DNA of 64,000 bases, from assembly GCA_965207995.1 (NCBI GenBank), contig CBDBNG010000001.1, positions 124,001-188,000 of the forward strand. Reading direction: 5' to 3'. Positions 36,101 to 44,796 of the stretch are shown one piece after another. Each line of letters opens with the position of its first letter. The first letter of the stretch is position 1. The notes beneath the pieces were generated by a model, which saw nothing but the letters and a program-made list of their open reading frames with translations, ran no database searches and had not been told where the DNA came from. The stretch is from DAOUKH01 sp965207995 (lineage in GTDB: Bacteria; Chloroflexota; Dehalococcoidia; SHYB01). The position numbers and the translations under genes were made by a program.

Positions 36101-36610
36101 CTAGTACTTGATTCCGATGCCGCGCGACTCGCGGACCTTCTTGCCGTCCTGGTTGGTCCAGGTGGTCTTGCGGATAAGGAAGAGCATGACGCCGAGGCGG
36201 CCGGGCCGGGTGTAGGCCTGGTCGAGCACCGTCTCGGCGGTGATGACGTCGCCGGGGCGGACGCGTTCGAAGTAGGTGTTCCCGCCGCCGCCGTTGAGGA
36301 TGTTCATGCCGATCCCCATGCGCTTGATGGCGGGGGCGAGGTCGTCGTCGGTCAGCAGTGTCTCGCCGGGGTCGATGGGCCAGGCGAAGGGGTTGAACTC
36401 GTCGGGGGCGACGATGCCGCCGAAGCGGGTCGTCTTGGCGTATTCGTCGTCCCAGAAGAGTCGCGGAGGCTTCTCCGGCCAGTAGACGGCGATCGCCCAG
36501 CGGCGGATGTCGGACTCAGTGACCGGGTGCGATACCTGGCGCCGCATGGTCTTGCCGACGAAGGCGTTGAGCTCGTCGCTGACTTCGGGAACCTGCTGTT
36601 GTTGAGTCAC
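36101..36610 (-). CDS. MaoC N-terminal-domain (FAS1-like) dehydratase subunit
   Basis: A 169-residue hot-dog protein beginning VSDELNAFVGKTMRRQVSHP, with VTESDIRRWAIAVYW, then FGGIVAPDEFNPFAW and YFERVRPGDVITAETVL, typical of the N-terminal dehydratase half of large MaoC proteins. It probably pairs with the MaoC domain encoded next, the two matching the N- and C-halves of a double hot-dog enzyme. A strong promoter precedes it. CoA-thioester substrate unknown. Confidence 0.87.
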   Translation of the reverse strand: MTQQQQVPEVSDELNAFVGKTMRRQVSHPVTESDIRRWAIAVYWPEKPPRLFWDDEYAKTTRFGGIVAPDEFNPFAWPIDPGETLLTDDDLAPAIKRMGIGMNILNGGGGNTYFERVRPGDVITAETVLDQAYTRPGRLGVMLFLIRKTTWTNQDGKKVRESRGIGIKY

Positions 36611-36655
36611 GGGGCTCCTCCGGCAGGGGCCGCTCTCGGAGCAGCGCCGGGGTTG

Positions 36656-36684
36656 AGGATAGGAATGGGCCGGAACGGTGTCAA
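36656..36684 (-). promoter_or_regulatory. Promoter of the MaoC pair
   Basis: Minus-strand -35 is a perfect TTGACA (36684-36679), followed by a 17-base spacer and -10 TATCCT (36661-36656), about 46 bases before the ATG at 36610. Confidence 0.75.
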
Positions 36685-36770
36685 GAACGGCGCGGCGGGT
36701 GGGCTCGGCGCGTCCGCGCCACCCCGGTGCTAAGGGCTCTGCTTGCGTGAGCCGGCCGAGCGTCAGGTGG

Positions 36771-38225
36771 CTATCCGGCGCGTCTGTCCGCCTTGGCGGC
36801 GGGCCTGCGCCGCTGGGAGGCCGGGCCGAGGGGCCTCACCCGCGGGTGCCGCGGCGTGTCCTCTTGGCGTTGCACGGCGCTACGGGCGGGATTCCACGGC
36901 TTCCGGGTGAAGCGGCTGCCCAGGCCGCGGTCGATTTCCCGCCATTTCTTCTCTTCATCCGGCGTGATGAAGGTCACGGCCTCGCCGGAGCGGCCCATGC
37001 GGCCGGTGCGTCCGACCCTGTGGGTGAAGAGCTGCTCGGAGTCGGGCAGGTCGTAGTTGATGACCTGGCCGATGCCATCGACATCCAACCCCCGGGCGGC
37101 CACGTTGGTCGCCACGAGGATGGGCGTGGCGCCGGAACGGAATTCCGTCATCACCCGCTCGCGTGCGCTCTGACTGAGGTTTCCCTGGAGCGCCCCTACC
37201 GGGTAGCCCAGCGCGTCCAACTGCTTGGTCAGTTTCTTCACGCCGTGCTTGGTCCTGCCAAAGACGAGGACCGACGCGCCGTCACGCTCGTCCAAGAGGG
37301 TTTGGAGCGCGCCGATCTTGTCGCTCTTCTGAATCGTGTAGACGAGATGCTTCACGGCGGGCAGGGCTTGCAGGTCCGCGTCCACCTCTACGAGCACGGG
37401 GTTCCGCAGGTGCTTTGCTGCGGTCTTCGCCACCCACTCCGGCATCGTCGCCGACAGGAGCGCCGTCTGCCGGTCTGAAGGCGTCCCGCCGAGGATGGCC
37501 TCGACGTCGTGGGCGAAACCCCGGTCCAACATTTCGTCTGCCTCGTCCAACACAAGGAACCGGACCGCGCGAAGGTCGAGCGTGCCTTGCCGGAGGTGGT
37601 CCAGCGTCCGGCCGGGGGTGCCGACGACGATCTGGGCGCCGCTCTTCAACGCCGTGTGCTCCGGCTTCAACGACCGGCCGCCGTAGAGCAGCGTGCAGCG
37701 CAGACCCTGTGGTGAGGCCATGGCCTCGGTGACTCCGGCCACCTGGATCGCAAGCTCGCGGGTGGGGACCAGCACTAGCGCCTGTACCTTCTTGAGGGAC
37801 GGGTCGCATTGCTCCGCCATGGGGACCGCGAACGCCAGGGTCTTCCCAGACCCCGTGCGCGCCTGGCCGATCACGTCCCGTCCTTCCAGGAGGAGGGGGA
37901 TCGACTTCTCTTGAATCGGTGTGGGCTCTGCTATGTCCATGCGGGAGAGCGCCGCTCTGGTGGCGGCACGCAAGGCCATCGCGGGAAACGCCGAGGAAGC
38001 GGCGGGAGCGGCGCCGGCTGACGGCTTGCTCGGAGCAAGAGAGTCACTTGTAGGGGAGGAAGAGCCGCGGCGCCGGTCCTTGAAGCAGGGGGGACAGTAC
38101 ACCGGCCGGTCTTGGCTCGGCTGGAAGGGGACGGTGGTGGAGGCGCCGCACTCGGTGCAGACGGCCTGGTGCCGGCGTCTACGGCCGGACAAACGCGGAC
38201 GAGTGGATACGGATGCTAGAGGCAT
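36771..38225 (-). CDS. DEAD-box RNA helicase with N-terminal zinc ribbon
   Basis: The 484-residue ATP-dependent RNA helicase has an N-terminal zinc-ribbon-like CTEC...CPPC segment (about 22-45), then a linker. The DEAD core follows: Q motif PTPIQEKSIPLL, Walker A ARTGSGKT, VLDEADEMLDRGF (motif II), LLSATMP (motif III), and HRVGRTGRMG (motif VI). A basic C-terminal tail follows. It likely remodels rRNA or mRNA; DEAD-box genes with long leaders are often cold-induced, and here a leader of about 120 bases precedes the ATG. Single gene. Confidence 0.93.
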   Translation of the reverse strand: MPLASVSTRPRLSGRRRRHQAVCTECGASTTVPFQPSQDRPVYCPPCFKDRRRGSSSPTSDSLAPSKPSAGAAPAASSAFPAMALRAATRAALSRMDIAEPTPIQEKSIPLLLEGRDVIGQARTGSGKTLAFAVPMAEQCDPSLKKVQALVLVPTRELAIQVAGVTEAMASPQGLRCTLLYGGRSLKPEHTALKSGAQIVVGTPGRTLDHLRQGTLDLRAVRFLVLDEADEMLDRGFAHDVEAILGGTPSDRQTALLSATMPEWVAKTAAKHLRNPVLVEVDADLQALPAVKHLVYTIQKSDKIGALQTLLDERDGASVLVFGRTKHGVKKLTKQLDALGYPVGALQGNLSQSARERVMTEFRSGATPILVATNVAARGLDVDGIGQVINYDLPDSEQLFTHRVGRTGRMGRSGEAVTFITPDEEKKWREIDRGLGSRFTRKPWNPARSAVQRQEDTPRHPRVRPLGPASQRRRPAAKADRRAG

Positions 38226-38352
38226 GTGGAAACAGAACTCCTAACCCAGGGGCGGCACAAGTAATTCAGCGCGGGGCAGAAAGACGAAAAACAGGAGAGG
38301 TGAGGGTCCGCTGCTGTAGAAGGCCTTGGTGCGGCATCGAGCGCCTGCGACC

Positions 38353-38361
38353 ATTGTAACA
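38353..38361 (-). promoter_or_regulatory. Extended -10 promoter of DEAD-box helicase
   Basis: TGT-TACAAT on the minus strand fits an extended -10 (TGn + -10 hexamer); no clear -35 was seen. It gives an untranslated leader of about 120 bases before the helicase, which could be a cold-responsive leader. Confidence 0.45.
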
Positions 38362-38411
38362 GAAGGGCTAAACCGGAGAGAGCGGATGCGTACCGCGAAG
38401 GCCGGCGCTCC

Positions 38412-38774
38412 CTAGCCCGGCAGTCGGCGGCTGGGTGGCTCGGGCTTTCTTTCCGGGACAGGCGGCTTGCTGGGCTTCGACCGCGGCAGTTTGCTGGGGC
38501 GCGAGATGCCTCCGCGCAAGGACGTTCTGTTAGACGTGCTCCTGCGCCGCGAAAACGACCCGAGCCGACCGTAGCTCGACGGCCCGCTCCTGGGTGTTCC
38601 CGTCTCGGCTCCTTCCGACCAACGGTCGGCGGCTTTGAAGAAAGCGGAGGCGGCAACACCCAAGGCGATCAGGATGCCGAGCACCAGCATGGTTGTCCCC
38701 GCGGGGCCGGGGACGCCGCCGCCGCCGACCATGGCGAGGATGCATCCGAGGAGGAAGACGGTTCGCCGGTCCAC
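38412..38774 (-). CDS. Small membrane protein with basic C-terminal tail, unknown
   Basis: The 120-residue protein has a hydrophobic N-terminal half: one segment at about 6-24 (VFLLGCILAMVGGGG) and one at about 28-46 (MLVLGILIALGVAASAFF). It is followed by a 70-residue tail rich in Ser, Arg, Pro and Lys. It is probably a small inner-membrane protein with a cytoplasmic disordered tail. I recognise no family. Its frame is free of competing ORFs and lies alone between the helicase and the universal stress gene. Confidence 0.55.
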   Translation of the reverse strand: MDRRTVFLLGCILAMVGGGGVPGPAGTTMLVLGILIALGVAASAFFKAADRWSEGAETGTPRSGPSSYGRLGSFSRRRSTSNRTSLRGGISRPSKLPRSKPSKPPVPERKPEPPSRRLPG

Positions 38775-38930
38775 TCAAACCTCCCGTCCGGGCTAGAAGG
38801 GTAGGCCCGCATCCCCCGGCCGCACTCTAGGCCCACGACGGGGCGCAGGCAAGGCGCGGGGGCGTGATGTTGAGTAGGATAGAGGTAGTGCAGGACCGGA
38901 AACGCCGCCGGACGGAGTCGAGGTGCCGCT

Positions 38931-39920
38931 ATGGGGAACGGTGAGAACGCGCAAGAGGGCGCCCAGGGCTTGTTGTCCCGGCCCATGCTGGTGCCCCTCG
39001 ATGGGACCGACGTGGCCGCGGGCATCCTTCCCTACGTGACCGAGGTGGCGAGAAGGGGCAACGCGCCGCTCTTGCTCCTCGGCGTCGTCGATCCTACGGC
39101 GATTCACTACCCGCCCGGAACGGCTGAGCGCCCGGCAGGGACGGGCTCGGAGTCCGGCGAGACCGGGGTCCTCTACAGGGACCAGATCGAAAGCGCCGCC
39201 ACGGGTAACGCGGCGGATGAACTCGAAGGGGTTGCCGCCGGATTGAGAGAACAGGGGATCACGGTCGGCGTCCGCTCCAGCATCGGAAACCCGGCGGAGG
39301 AAATCCTGCGGGTCGCCGACGAGGAAGGGTGCGGGATCATCGCCATGTCTACGCATGGACGGAATGCCATCGCCCGCGGCATCTTGGGGAGCGTGACCGA
39401 CAAGGTCGTGCATGCGTCGACGTTGCCGGTGCTGACGGTAACGCCGGAGCGGGCCAAGGAATACGTGGCAACTCAAGGAGGCTCGCTAAGCACCGTTATG
39501 GTGCCGCTCGACGGTTCGGACCTGAGCGAGCGCGCTCTGTCCTTTGCCGCGCAGTTGGCGCGGGCGCTCTCCACGGACCTCCTGCTCGTTAGGGCGGTCA
39601 GCCTGGACTCCCCATCGTATGCCTACGGCGGCTACATGGGCCTTGCTGACGTCCACGCGCAGGTGGTGCCCGCGGCCGCGGAGTATCTCGACGCCGTAGC
39701 CGAGCGCCTGAAGCGCCAAGGAGTGCGCGCCCGGATCAAGATCTTGCAGGGGTCGGCTCCGCAGGCACTGCTAACCTTCGCCCAGGAGACGCCGAACGAC
39801 CTCATCGTGATGACGACGCACGGGCGGTCGGGTCTATCCCGGTGGCTGATGGGCAGTGTCGGTGAGGCCATGGTCCGCGCCTCCGGCGACCCCGTGTTGA
39901 TCATCCCAAATCCGCGATAG
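38931..39920 (+). CDS. Tandem universal stress protein (two UspA domains)
   Basis: A 329-residue protein with two Usp domains. Domain 1 starts at MLVPLDGTDVAAGILPYVTE, with ATP-type motif STHGRNAIARGILGSVTDKVV; domain 2 starts VMVPLDGSDLSERALSFAAQ, with TTHGRSGLSRWLMGSVGEAMV. Both retain the G-x2-G-x9-G(S/T) nucleotide-binding pattern. Members are cytoplasmic stress, starvation or redox modulators. Single gene with no operon partners. Confidence 0.93.
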   Translation: MGNGENAQEGAQGLLSRPMLVPLDGTDVAAGILPYVTEVARRGNAPLLLLGVVDPTAIHYPPGTAERPAGTGSESGETGVLYRDQIESAATGNAADELEGVAAGLREQGITVGVRSSIGNPAEEILRVADEEGCGIIAMSTHGRNAIARGILGSVTDKVVHASTLPVLTVTPERAKEYVATQGGSLSTVMVPLDGSDLSERALSFAAQLARALSTDLLLVRAVSLDSPSYAYGGYMGLADVHAQVVPAAAEYLDAVAERLKRQGVRARIKILQGSAPQALLTFAQETPNDLIVMTTHGRSGLSRWLMGSVGEAMVRASGDPVLIIPNPR

Positions 39921-40380
39921 GGGCGCCCTGCCGGCGCGCCGATAGGCACGGGGCGGTGAGCGATCGTCGTCGAGACGTGGTGCAACCGCGGCCGAAACAC
40001 GCTGACGATGGCGTAGCCGCCGGAAAAATGTGACAAGATCGCGGCCAACGCCGTCCCGGCCAACGCCGCGCAACAGAGTAGCCGGTGCCGCAGCGGTCCC
40101 AAACGCTCGCGAACGTTCACCAAAGGTTCACGACTTCCGCGGGCCGCTAACAGAAGTGGCCGCGCCCGAAACGCTCACGAACGCTCACGAACGCTCACCA
40201 ACTTCCACGAACGTCCATGAGCGACGCCGCACTACGCGGCCTTGCACCGCTACCCCCCGGAGAGGCCGGGAGAACGCCGCCCGGAGGCCGTGTTCCGCTT
40301 GGGTGAGGGGGTAAGATAGATGGGATTGAGAAGGTGTTTGGGCTCGATGGTCCCGATTCGATGAACAACAGGTGTGCGCC
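39921..40380. other. Intergenic region upstream of hisG (460 bp)
   Basis: The longest stretch without a gene besides the rnpB region. It contains the decameric repeat array described separately and a GC-rich part. No convincing promoter, attenuator, T-box or riboswitch was recognised, although the hisG promoter must lie here. Confidence 0.6.
40103..40220. repeat. Iteron-like array of 10-bp repeats upstream of hisG
   Basis: Decamers of consensus ACGCTCACGA occur in two clusters: about two to three copies at 40103-40131 (ACGCTCGCGA, ACGTTCACCA, AGGTTCACGA-like) and five head-to-tail copies at 40171-40220 (two exact ACGCTCACGA, then ACGCTCACCA, ACTTCCACGA, ACGTCCATGA). The 10-base period matches one helical turn, so a protein-binding array is plausible. 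Confidence 0.7.
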
Positions 40381-41403
40381 ATGAACCGCAGAGGCGGCGC
40401 GCTGCGCCTCGCTTTGCCCAGCGACCGCATGATGGAGGGCGACACGCTCGCCTTCATGGAGAAGTGCGGCCTGGCGGTGCGGCGGGCGAGCGCGCGGCAG
40501 TACGTCGGCAAGATCGCGAGCGTCCCCGGCGTCGAGGCGCTGTTCCAGCGGTCGGTCGACATTCCCCGTGAACTGGACGCCGGCGACGTCGACATGGCGA
40601 TCATCGGCTACGAGCGCTATCTGGAGGACCGGGACGAGGACGGCGACTCGATCATCGCTCTGGAGACCCTGGGGTACAGCCACACCGACCTCGTGGTCGC
40701 CGCGCCGAACACCTGGGAGGACGTGCGGACGATGGCCGACCTCGCCGTCCGCGCCGAGCGTACCCCCACCGGCGCGCCGCTCCGGGTGGCGACGAAGTAC
40801 CACCGGCAGGTGGGCCGCTTCCTCGACAAACATGCCGTCCGGCACCGGCTGGTGCACATCAACGGGGCCATCGAAGCCGCACCGATGATCGGCACCGCCG
40901 ACGTGGTGAGCGACCTCGCCTCGAGCGGCGCTACGCTGCGCGAGAACAACCTGCGCCCCCTCGACGACGGCGTCATCACGAGGTCGTCGGCGTGCATGAT
41001 CGCCAACCGCCGCGCGCTACGCGGGTCGGCGGAGAAGCTGGCCGCGGCCAAGACGGTGCTGGAGCTCATCGAGGCGCGGCTGCGGGCCGAGGGTTTCTAC
41101 AACATCATTGCCAACATTCAAGGCGACTCGATGGAGTCGGTCGCGGCCTTGGTGAACCGGAACCCGGCCGTGTCCGGCATGCAGGGTCCGACGGCGGCCA
41201 ACGTGTTCAGTAAGGACGGGGGGAGTTGGTTCGCGGTGTCGGTGGTCGTCGAGATCTCACAATTGACCGCGGGCGTGGACTACCTCCGCGAGATCGGCGC
41301 GAGCGGGGTCGTGGTCACGCCGGCTTACTACGTCTTCGACCAGGAGTGCAAGGCGTTCGAACGGCTCCGGGAGGCGGTGGGCGTGGCAGAGGCGACGGCA
41401 TGA
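40381..41403 (+). CDS. hisG: ATP phosphoribosyltransferase
   Basis: The 340-residue enzyme catalyses the first step of histidine synthesis, joining ATP and PRPP. The long form contains the two catalytic lobes (RLALPSDRMMEGDTLAFMEK, then DVDMAIIGYERYLED and RVATKYHRQVGRFLDK) plus a C-terminal ACT-like regulatory region (FYNIIANIQGDSMESVAALV), so histidine feedback inhibition is expected. The ATG at 40381 has AGGTG upstream; a GTG nine bases earlier is possible. It opens a his operon with hisD, hisC and hisB; hisA, hisF, hisH and hisI are not in the window. Confidence 0.95.
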   Translation: MNRRGGALRLALPSDRMMEGDTLAFMEKCGLAVRRASARQYVGKIASVPGVEALFQRSVDIPRELDAGDVDMAIIGYERYLEDRDEDGDSIIALETLGYSHTDLVVAAPNTWEDVRTMADLAVRAERTPTGAPLRVATKYHRQVGRFLDKHAVRHRLVHINGAIEAAPMIGTADVVSDLASSGATLRENNLRPLDDGVITRSSACMIANRRALRGSAEKLAAAKTVLELIEARLRAEGFYNIIANIQGDSMESVAALVNRNPAVSGMQGPTAANVFSKDGGSWFAVSVVVEISQLTAGVDYLREIGASGVVVTPAYYVFDQECKAFERLREAVGVAEATA

Positions 41404-41422
41404 ACGCGCCGGGGCCGGGCCG

Positions 41423-41587
41423 ATGAACCGGCGGCGAGCCCGGCGAAGACGCGCGGGTCCGGCGCCTTACACGCCGCTCGGCCAGCGCCGCATCTTTCGC
41501 GTGGCCGTGGCGATCATGGCCTTCCTGTTGGCGGCCGCGTTGGCGGCTTCCGTCGTGTTGCCCTTCGCCGGGGGGTCCGGCGAGTAG
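41423..41587 (+). CDS. Small single-pass membrane protein in his operon
   Basis: A 54-codon ORF beginning MNRRRARRRR, followed by a proline-rich stretch and one hydrophobic segment (about 27-48: RVAVAIMAFLLAAALAASVV). It lies between hisG and the phospholipase C-like gene with small gaps (19 and 25 bases) on the same strand. The strongly basic N-terminus before a single helix suggests an N-in membrane protein by the positive-inside rule. No strong ribosome-binding site; no family recognised. Confidence 0.5.
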   Translation: MNRRRARRRRAGPAPYTPLGQRRIFRVAVAIMAFLLAAALAASVVLPFAGGSGE

Positions 41588-41612
41588 GCCGCCTGCCTAC
41601 CCTGCTGAGGCC

Positions 41613-42371
41613 ATGCCAAACCTGGGACTGCATATCGGCTTCGCCCTCGAATGCGCGAAGCGCCTGGGGCATCCCGCGGTGGACGACTACCGCGGAAGCT
41701 TTCTCCTTGGCGCGACGTCGCCCGACATGCGCCTCTTCTTCGGTTGGCGGCGCGATACGACGCACTTCTTTGAGCTGACGCGCGACGTCGAGGGCGCCGG
41801 CATACGCAAGTTGTTCGCCGAGCACCCCGGCCTGGCGCCGTCGGAGGCGCTGACCCGCGAGACGGTCGCCTTCATGCTCGGCTACATGACGCACCTCAAC
41901 GTCGACGAGTCGTGGATCTGCCAGATGTACCGGGGCTATTTCGGCAAAGGCGCGCCGCTGAGCGACGAGCCGCTGGTGAACGTCATGGACCGCGCCTTCC
42001 AGTTCGACATGGACCGTCGGGAACGGAGGAACATCGAAGACTTGGAGGGGGCGCTGGAGAGCATCAAGGGGTCGTACGAGTCGGTGGACGTCGGTTTCAT
42101 CGACAAGGCCCACCTCCGCGAGTGGCAGTCGATCGTGATCGAACGGTCGGGGCGCGACCTGCCGTGGGAGCGCTTCCGCGGCTTCGTGCACCGCGTCCGG
42201 CCCGAGTCGACTGAAGAGGAGGCGGAGCGCATCGTGCAGGGTCTGCCCGGGCTCATCGAACGGGTGCGGGAGCACATCACGGGGGAGGAGGAGCGCCGCT
42301 TTCGCGAGGAGGCCATCCAGGCGTTCCTGGGCAATGCCCACGCCTATCTGAACGGAGGGGTGGCGCCGTGA
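41613..42371 (+). CDS. Zinc-dependent phospholipase C-like protein
   Basis: The 252-residue helical protein starts MPNLGLHIGFALECAKRLGH and contains FLLGATSPDMRLFFGWRRDTTHFF and FMLGYMTHLNVDESW, where histidines and aspartates have the spacing of the zinc-dependent phospholipase C/S1-P1 nuclease-like family seen in bacteria. No signal peptide is apparent, so it is probably intracellular and not a toxin. It overlaps hisD by four bases (GTGA), so it is translated as part of the his operon. Its function there is unknown. Confidence 0.8.
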   Translation: MPNLGLHIGFALECAKRLGHPAVDDYRGSFLLGATSPDMRLFFGWRRDTTHFFELTRDVEGAGIRKLFAEHPGLAPSEALTRETVAFMLGYMTHLNVDESWICQMYRGYFGKGAPLSDEPLVNVMDRAFQFDMDRRERRNIEDLEGALESIKGSYESVDVGFIDKAHLREWQSIVIERSGRDLPWERFRGFVHRVRPESTEEEAERIVQGLPGLIERVREHITGEEERRFREEAIQAFLGNAHAYLNGGVAP

Positions 42372-43693
42372 GGATCGTGCGCGGCGCGTCCGAGGTCCGC
42401 AGTCTGCTGACACGGACGCCACAGGACGAAGGGCCGCCTCCGCAGCACCTGGCCGAGGGCATCCGGCGCATCTTTGGCGAGCCGCTCACCGTCGGCGAGG
42501 CGGTGGAGCGCATCATCGCCGACGTGCGGCGGGACGGCGACGCCGCCCTCGCCGACTACGCCCGCCGCATCGACGGCGAAGCGCCGTCCTCTTGGCGCGT
42601 GCCGCCTGAGGAGATCGAGCGCGCCTACGAGGGGACGCCGCAAGACCTACTCGACGCGCTAAGGCTCGCCGCCGAGCGAATCCGCGCCTTCCACGAGCGG
42701 ACCAGGCCCAAGTCCTGGTACGACGACGAGACGGGGCTGGGGCAACGGTTCACCCCGGTGGCCTCGGCGGGCATCTACGTGCCGGGGGGGACGGCGTCGT
42801 ACCCCTCGACCGTGCTGCACACCGCCGTGCCCGCCAAGACCGCCGGCGTCGAGCGGGTCGCCGTGGCAACGCCGCCCCGTGGCGGCGCGGTGGCGGGGAT
42901 CGTCCTCGCAGCGTGTCATATTGCCGGTGTGGACGAGGTCTACCAGGTCGGCGGAGCGCAGGCCATTGCCGCGCTGGCCTATGGGACGGAGTCGGTGCCG
43001 CGCGTCGACGTGATCTGCGGGCCGGGGAACATCTTCGTGACCGAAGCGAAGCGCCGCGTGTACGGCGCCGTGGGGCTGGACGGCCTCCACGGGCCGACGG
43101 AGACGCTGATCGTAGCCGACGGGTCGGCGCGGCCTGAAGCCGCCGCAGCCGACCTGCTGGCGCAGGCGGAGCACGACGTGCTGGCCACGCCGGTGCTGCT
43201 CACAGATTCGGAGGATCTCGCCGGGGCGGTTTCCCGTTCCGTTGCCGAGCAACTTGAGGACTTGGAGCGCGCCAAGACCGCGGGCGCTGCCCTGGAGGGG
43301 CAAGGACTCATCGGCGTGGTCGATTCGATCGACGAGGCCATCGACTTGGCCAACGAGTTCGCACCCGAGCATCTGTGCCTGCTCGTCGCTGATCCGCTGG
43401 CGGCGCTCGACCGGGTGCGCAACGCCGGCGGGGTCTTCGCCGGCGCCGACTCGGCTGAGGCGCTGGGCGACTACGTCGCGGGGCCGAGCCACGTCATGCC
43501 GACCGGCGGAACCGCCCGCTTCGCCTCGGCGCTTGGCGTCCATGACTTCCTGCGGACGGTGAGCGTGGCCGGCATCGATGGCGGCAGCGGCGGCCTGGCC
43601 GAGGCCGCGGCCAGGATCGCCCGCGCCGAGGGGTTCACCGCCCACGCCCGCGCCGCCGAGCTGCGTCGCGGGCAAGGAGCGGAGCGGCGATGA
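42368..43693 (+). CDS. hisD: Histidinol dehydrogenase
   Basis: The 441-residue enzyme makes the last two steps of histidine synthesis (histidinol to histidine) using NAD and zinc. The GTG start overlaps the previous stop. Signatures: GIYVPGGTASYPSTVLHTAV, VDVICGPGNIFVTEAKRRVYG, and the catalytic EHDVLATPVLLT. EFAPEHLCLLV contains metal-ligand residues. It overlaps hisC by four bases. Confidence 0.97.
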   Translation: MRIVRGASEVRSLLTRTPQDEGPPPQHLAEGIRRIFGEPLTVGEAVERIIADVRRDGDAALADYARRIDGEAPSSWRVPPEEIERAYEGTPQDLLDALRLAAERIRAFHERTRPKSWYDDETGLGQRFTPVASAGIYVPGGTASYPSTVLHTAVPAKTAGVERVAVATPPRGGAVAGIVLAACHIAGVDEVYQVGGAQAIAALAYGTESVPRVDVICGPGNIFVTEAKRRVYGAVGLDGLHGPTETLIVADGSARPEAAAADLLAQAEHDVLATPVLLTDSEDLAGAVSRSVAEQLEDLERAKTAGAALEGQGLIGVVDSIDEAIDLANEFAPEHLCLLVADPLAALDRVRNAGGVFAGADSAEALGDYVAGPSHVMPTGGTARFASALGVHDFLRTVSVAGIDGGSGGLAEAAARIARAEGFTAHARAAELRRGQGAERR

Positions 43694-44790
43694 CCTCCGG
43701 CGGGTTCGACCGGCTGCTGCGGCCCCATCTGCGCGGGATGACGGGCTACGTTCCCATCATGGTCCCCGGCGGGCAGGAGAGTGACGGCACGCGCCCCGAC
43801 GGCTCGATCGTCAAGCTCGACGGGAACGAGAACGTCTACGGCTGCTCGCCGCAGGCGACGGAGGCCGTCGCCAAGCTCGCGAGCCACCATATCTATCCCG
43901 ACCCTGAGCAACGCCGGCTCCGCGACGCTCTCGCCGAGTACACCGGCGTGGACGCGGCGCACGTGCTGGCCGGCGCGGGCTCGGACGAGCTCATCGAGTT
44001 GCTGCTCCGGCTCATCGCCGGGCCCGGCGACAACGTCGTGACGGCGGGGCCGACGTTCGGCTTCTTCAGTTCGAGCGCAAGGCTGGTCGGCGCCGAGGTG
44101 ATCGACGTGCCCCGCGGGGATGACTTCTCGATCGACGTCGACGCGGTGCTCGCCGCGGTGGGGCCCGAGACCAAGGTCGTCTACGTGGCCAATCCGAACA
44201 ATCCCACCGGCACGCTGACGCCGCGGGAGGACTTGGAGCGCCTGCTCGACGTGGGCCCTCTGGTCGTGGTAGACGAGGCGTACTACGAGTTCTGCGGCGA
44301 GACGGTCGCAGACCTTGTGCCCCAACGGGAGAACCTTGCGGTATTTCGCACGTTCAGCAAGTGGGCGGGGCTCGCCGGGCTCCGGATCGGCTATGGCCTC
44401 TTCCCCGCACAGGTGATGGACGCGCTGATGAGCACGAGGTCGCCCTACAGCGTCAACGCCGCTGCGGAGGCCGCCGCCGTTGCCTCCTTGGACGACGTGG
44501 ACTATCTGATGGACAACGTCGCGAAGATCGTGGACGAGCGCGACCGCCTCGAAATCCTGCTGCTGAACCTGGACTTCGTCGACGTCATTCCCTCACGGGC
44601 CAACTTCCTGCTCTGCCCGCTGGTGGACCGCGACGCGGTCAAGATTCAGCAAGAGCTAAGGAAGCAGGGCATCTTCATCCGGCACTTCGACGCTCCTCGG
44701 ATTCGCGACTGCGTTAGAATAAGTGTGGGCCGCCCTGAAGACACCGACGCCGTGATCTGGGCGCTCCGAGCCTACGAGGACCTCTACTAG
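43690..44790 (+). CDS. hisC: Histidinol-phosphate aminotransferase
   Basis: This 366-residue PLP-dependent aminotransferase turns imidazole-acetol phosphate into histidinol phosphate. SIVKLDGNENVYGCSP at about 35-50 is the substrate-binding segment, VYVANPNNPTGTLTP carries the PLP-binding Asn, and the Schiff-base lysine is in FRTFSKWAGLAGLRIGYGL. The ATG overlaps the hisD stop (ATGA). It is followed six bases later by hisB. Confidence 0.96.
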   Translation: MTSGGFDRLLRPHLRGMTGYVPIMVPGGQESDGTRPDGSIVKLDGNENVYGCSPQATEAVAKLASHHIYPDPEQRRLRDALAEYTGVDAAHVLAGAGSDELIELLLRLIAGPGDNVVTAGPTFGFFSSSARLVGAEVIDVPRGDDFSIDVDAVLAAVGPETKVVYVANPNNPTGTLTPREDLERLLDVGPLVVVDEAYYEFCGETVADLVPQRENLAVFRTFSKWAGLAGLRIGYGLFPAQVMDALMSTRSPYSVNAAAEAAAVASLDDVDYLMDNVAKIVDERDRLEILLLNLDFVDVIPSRANFLLCPLVDRDAVKIQQELRKQGIFIRHFDAPRIRDCVRISVGRPEDTDAVIWALRAYEDLY

Positions 44791-44796
44791 CCCGCC

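Noticed and set aside
39632..40123. 163-codon minus-strand ORF with a hydrophobic stretch upstream of hisG
   Set aside because: Mostly antisense to the universal stress gene; only the first 60 residues are outside it and no family similarity or start signal supports it.
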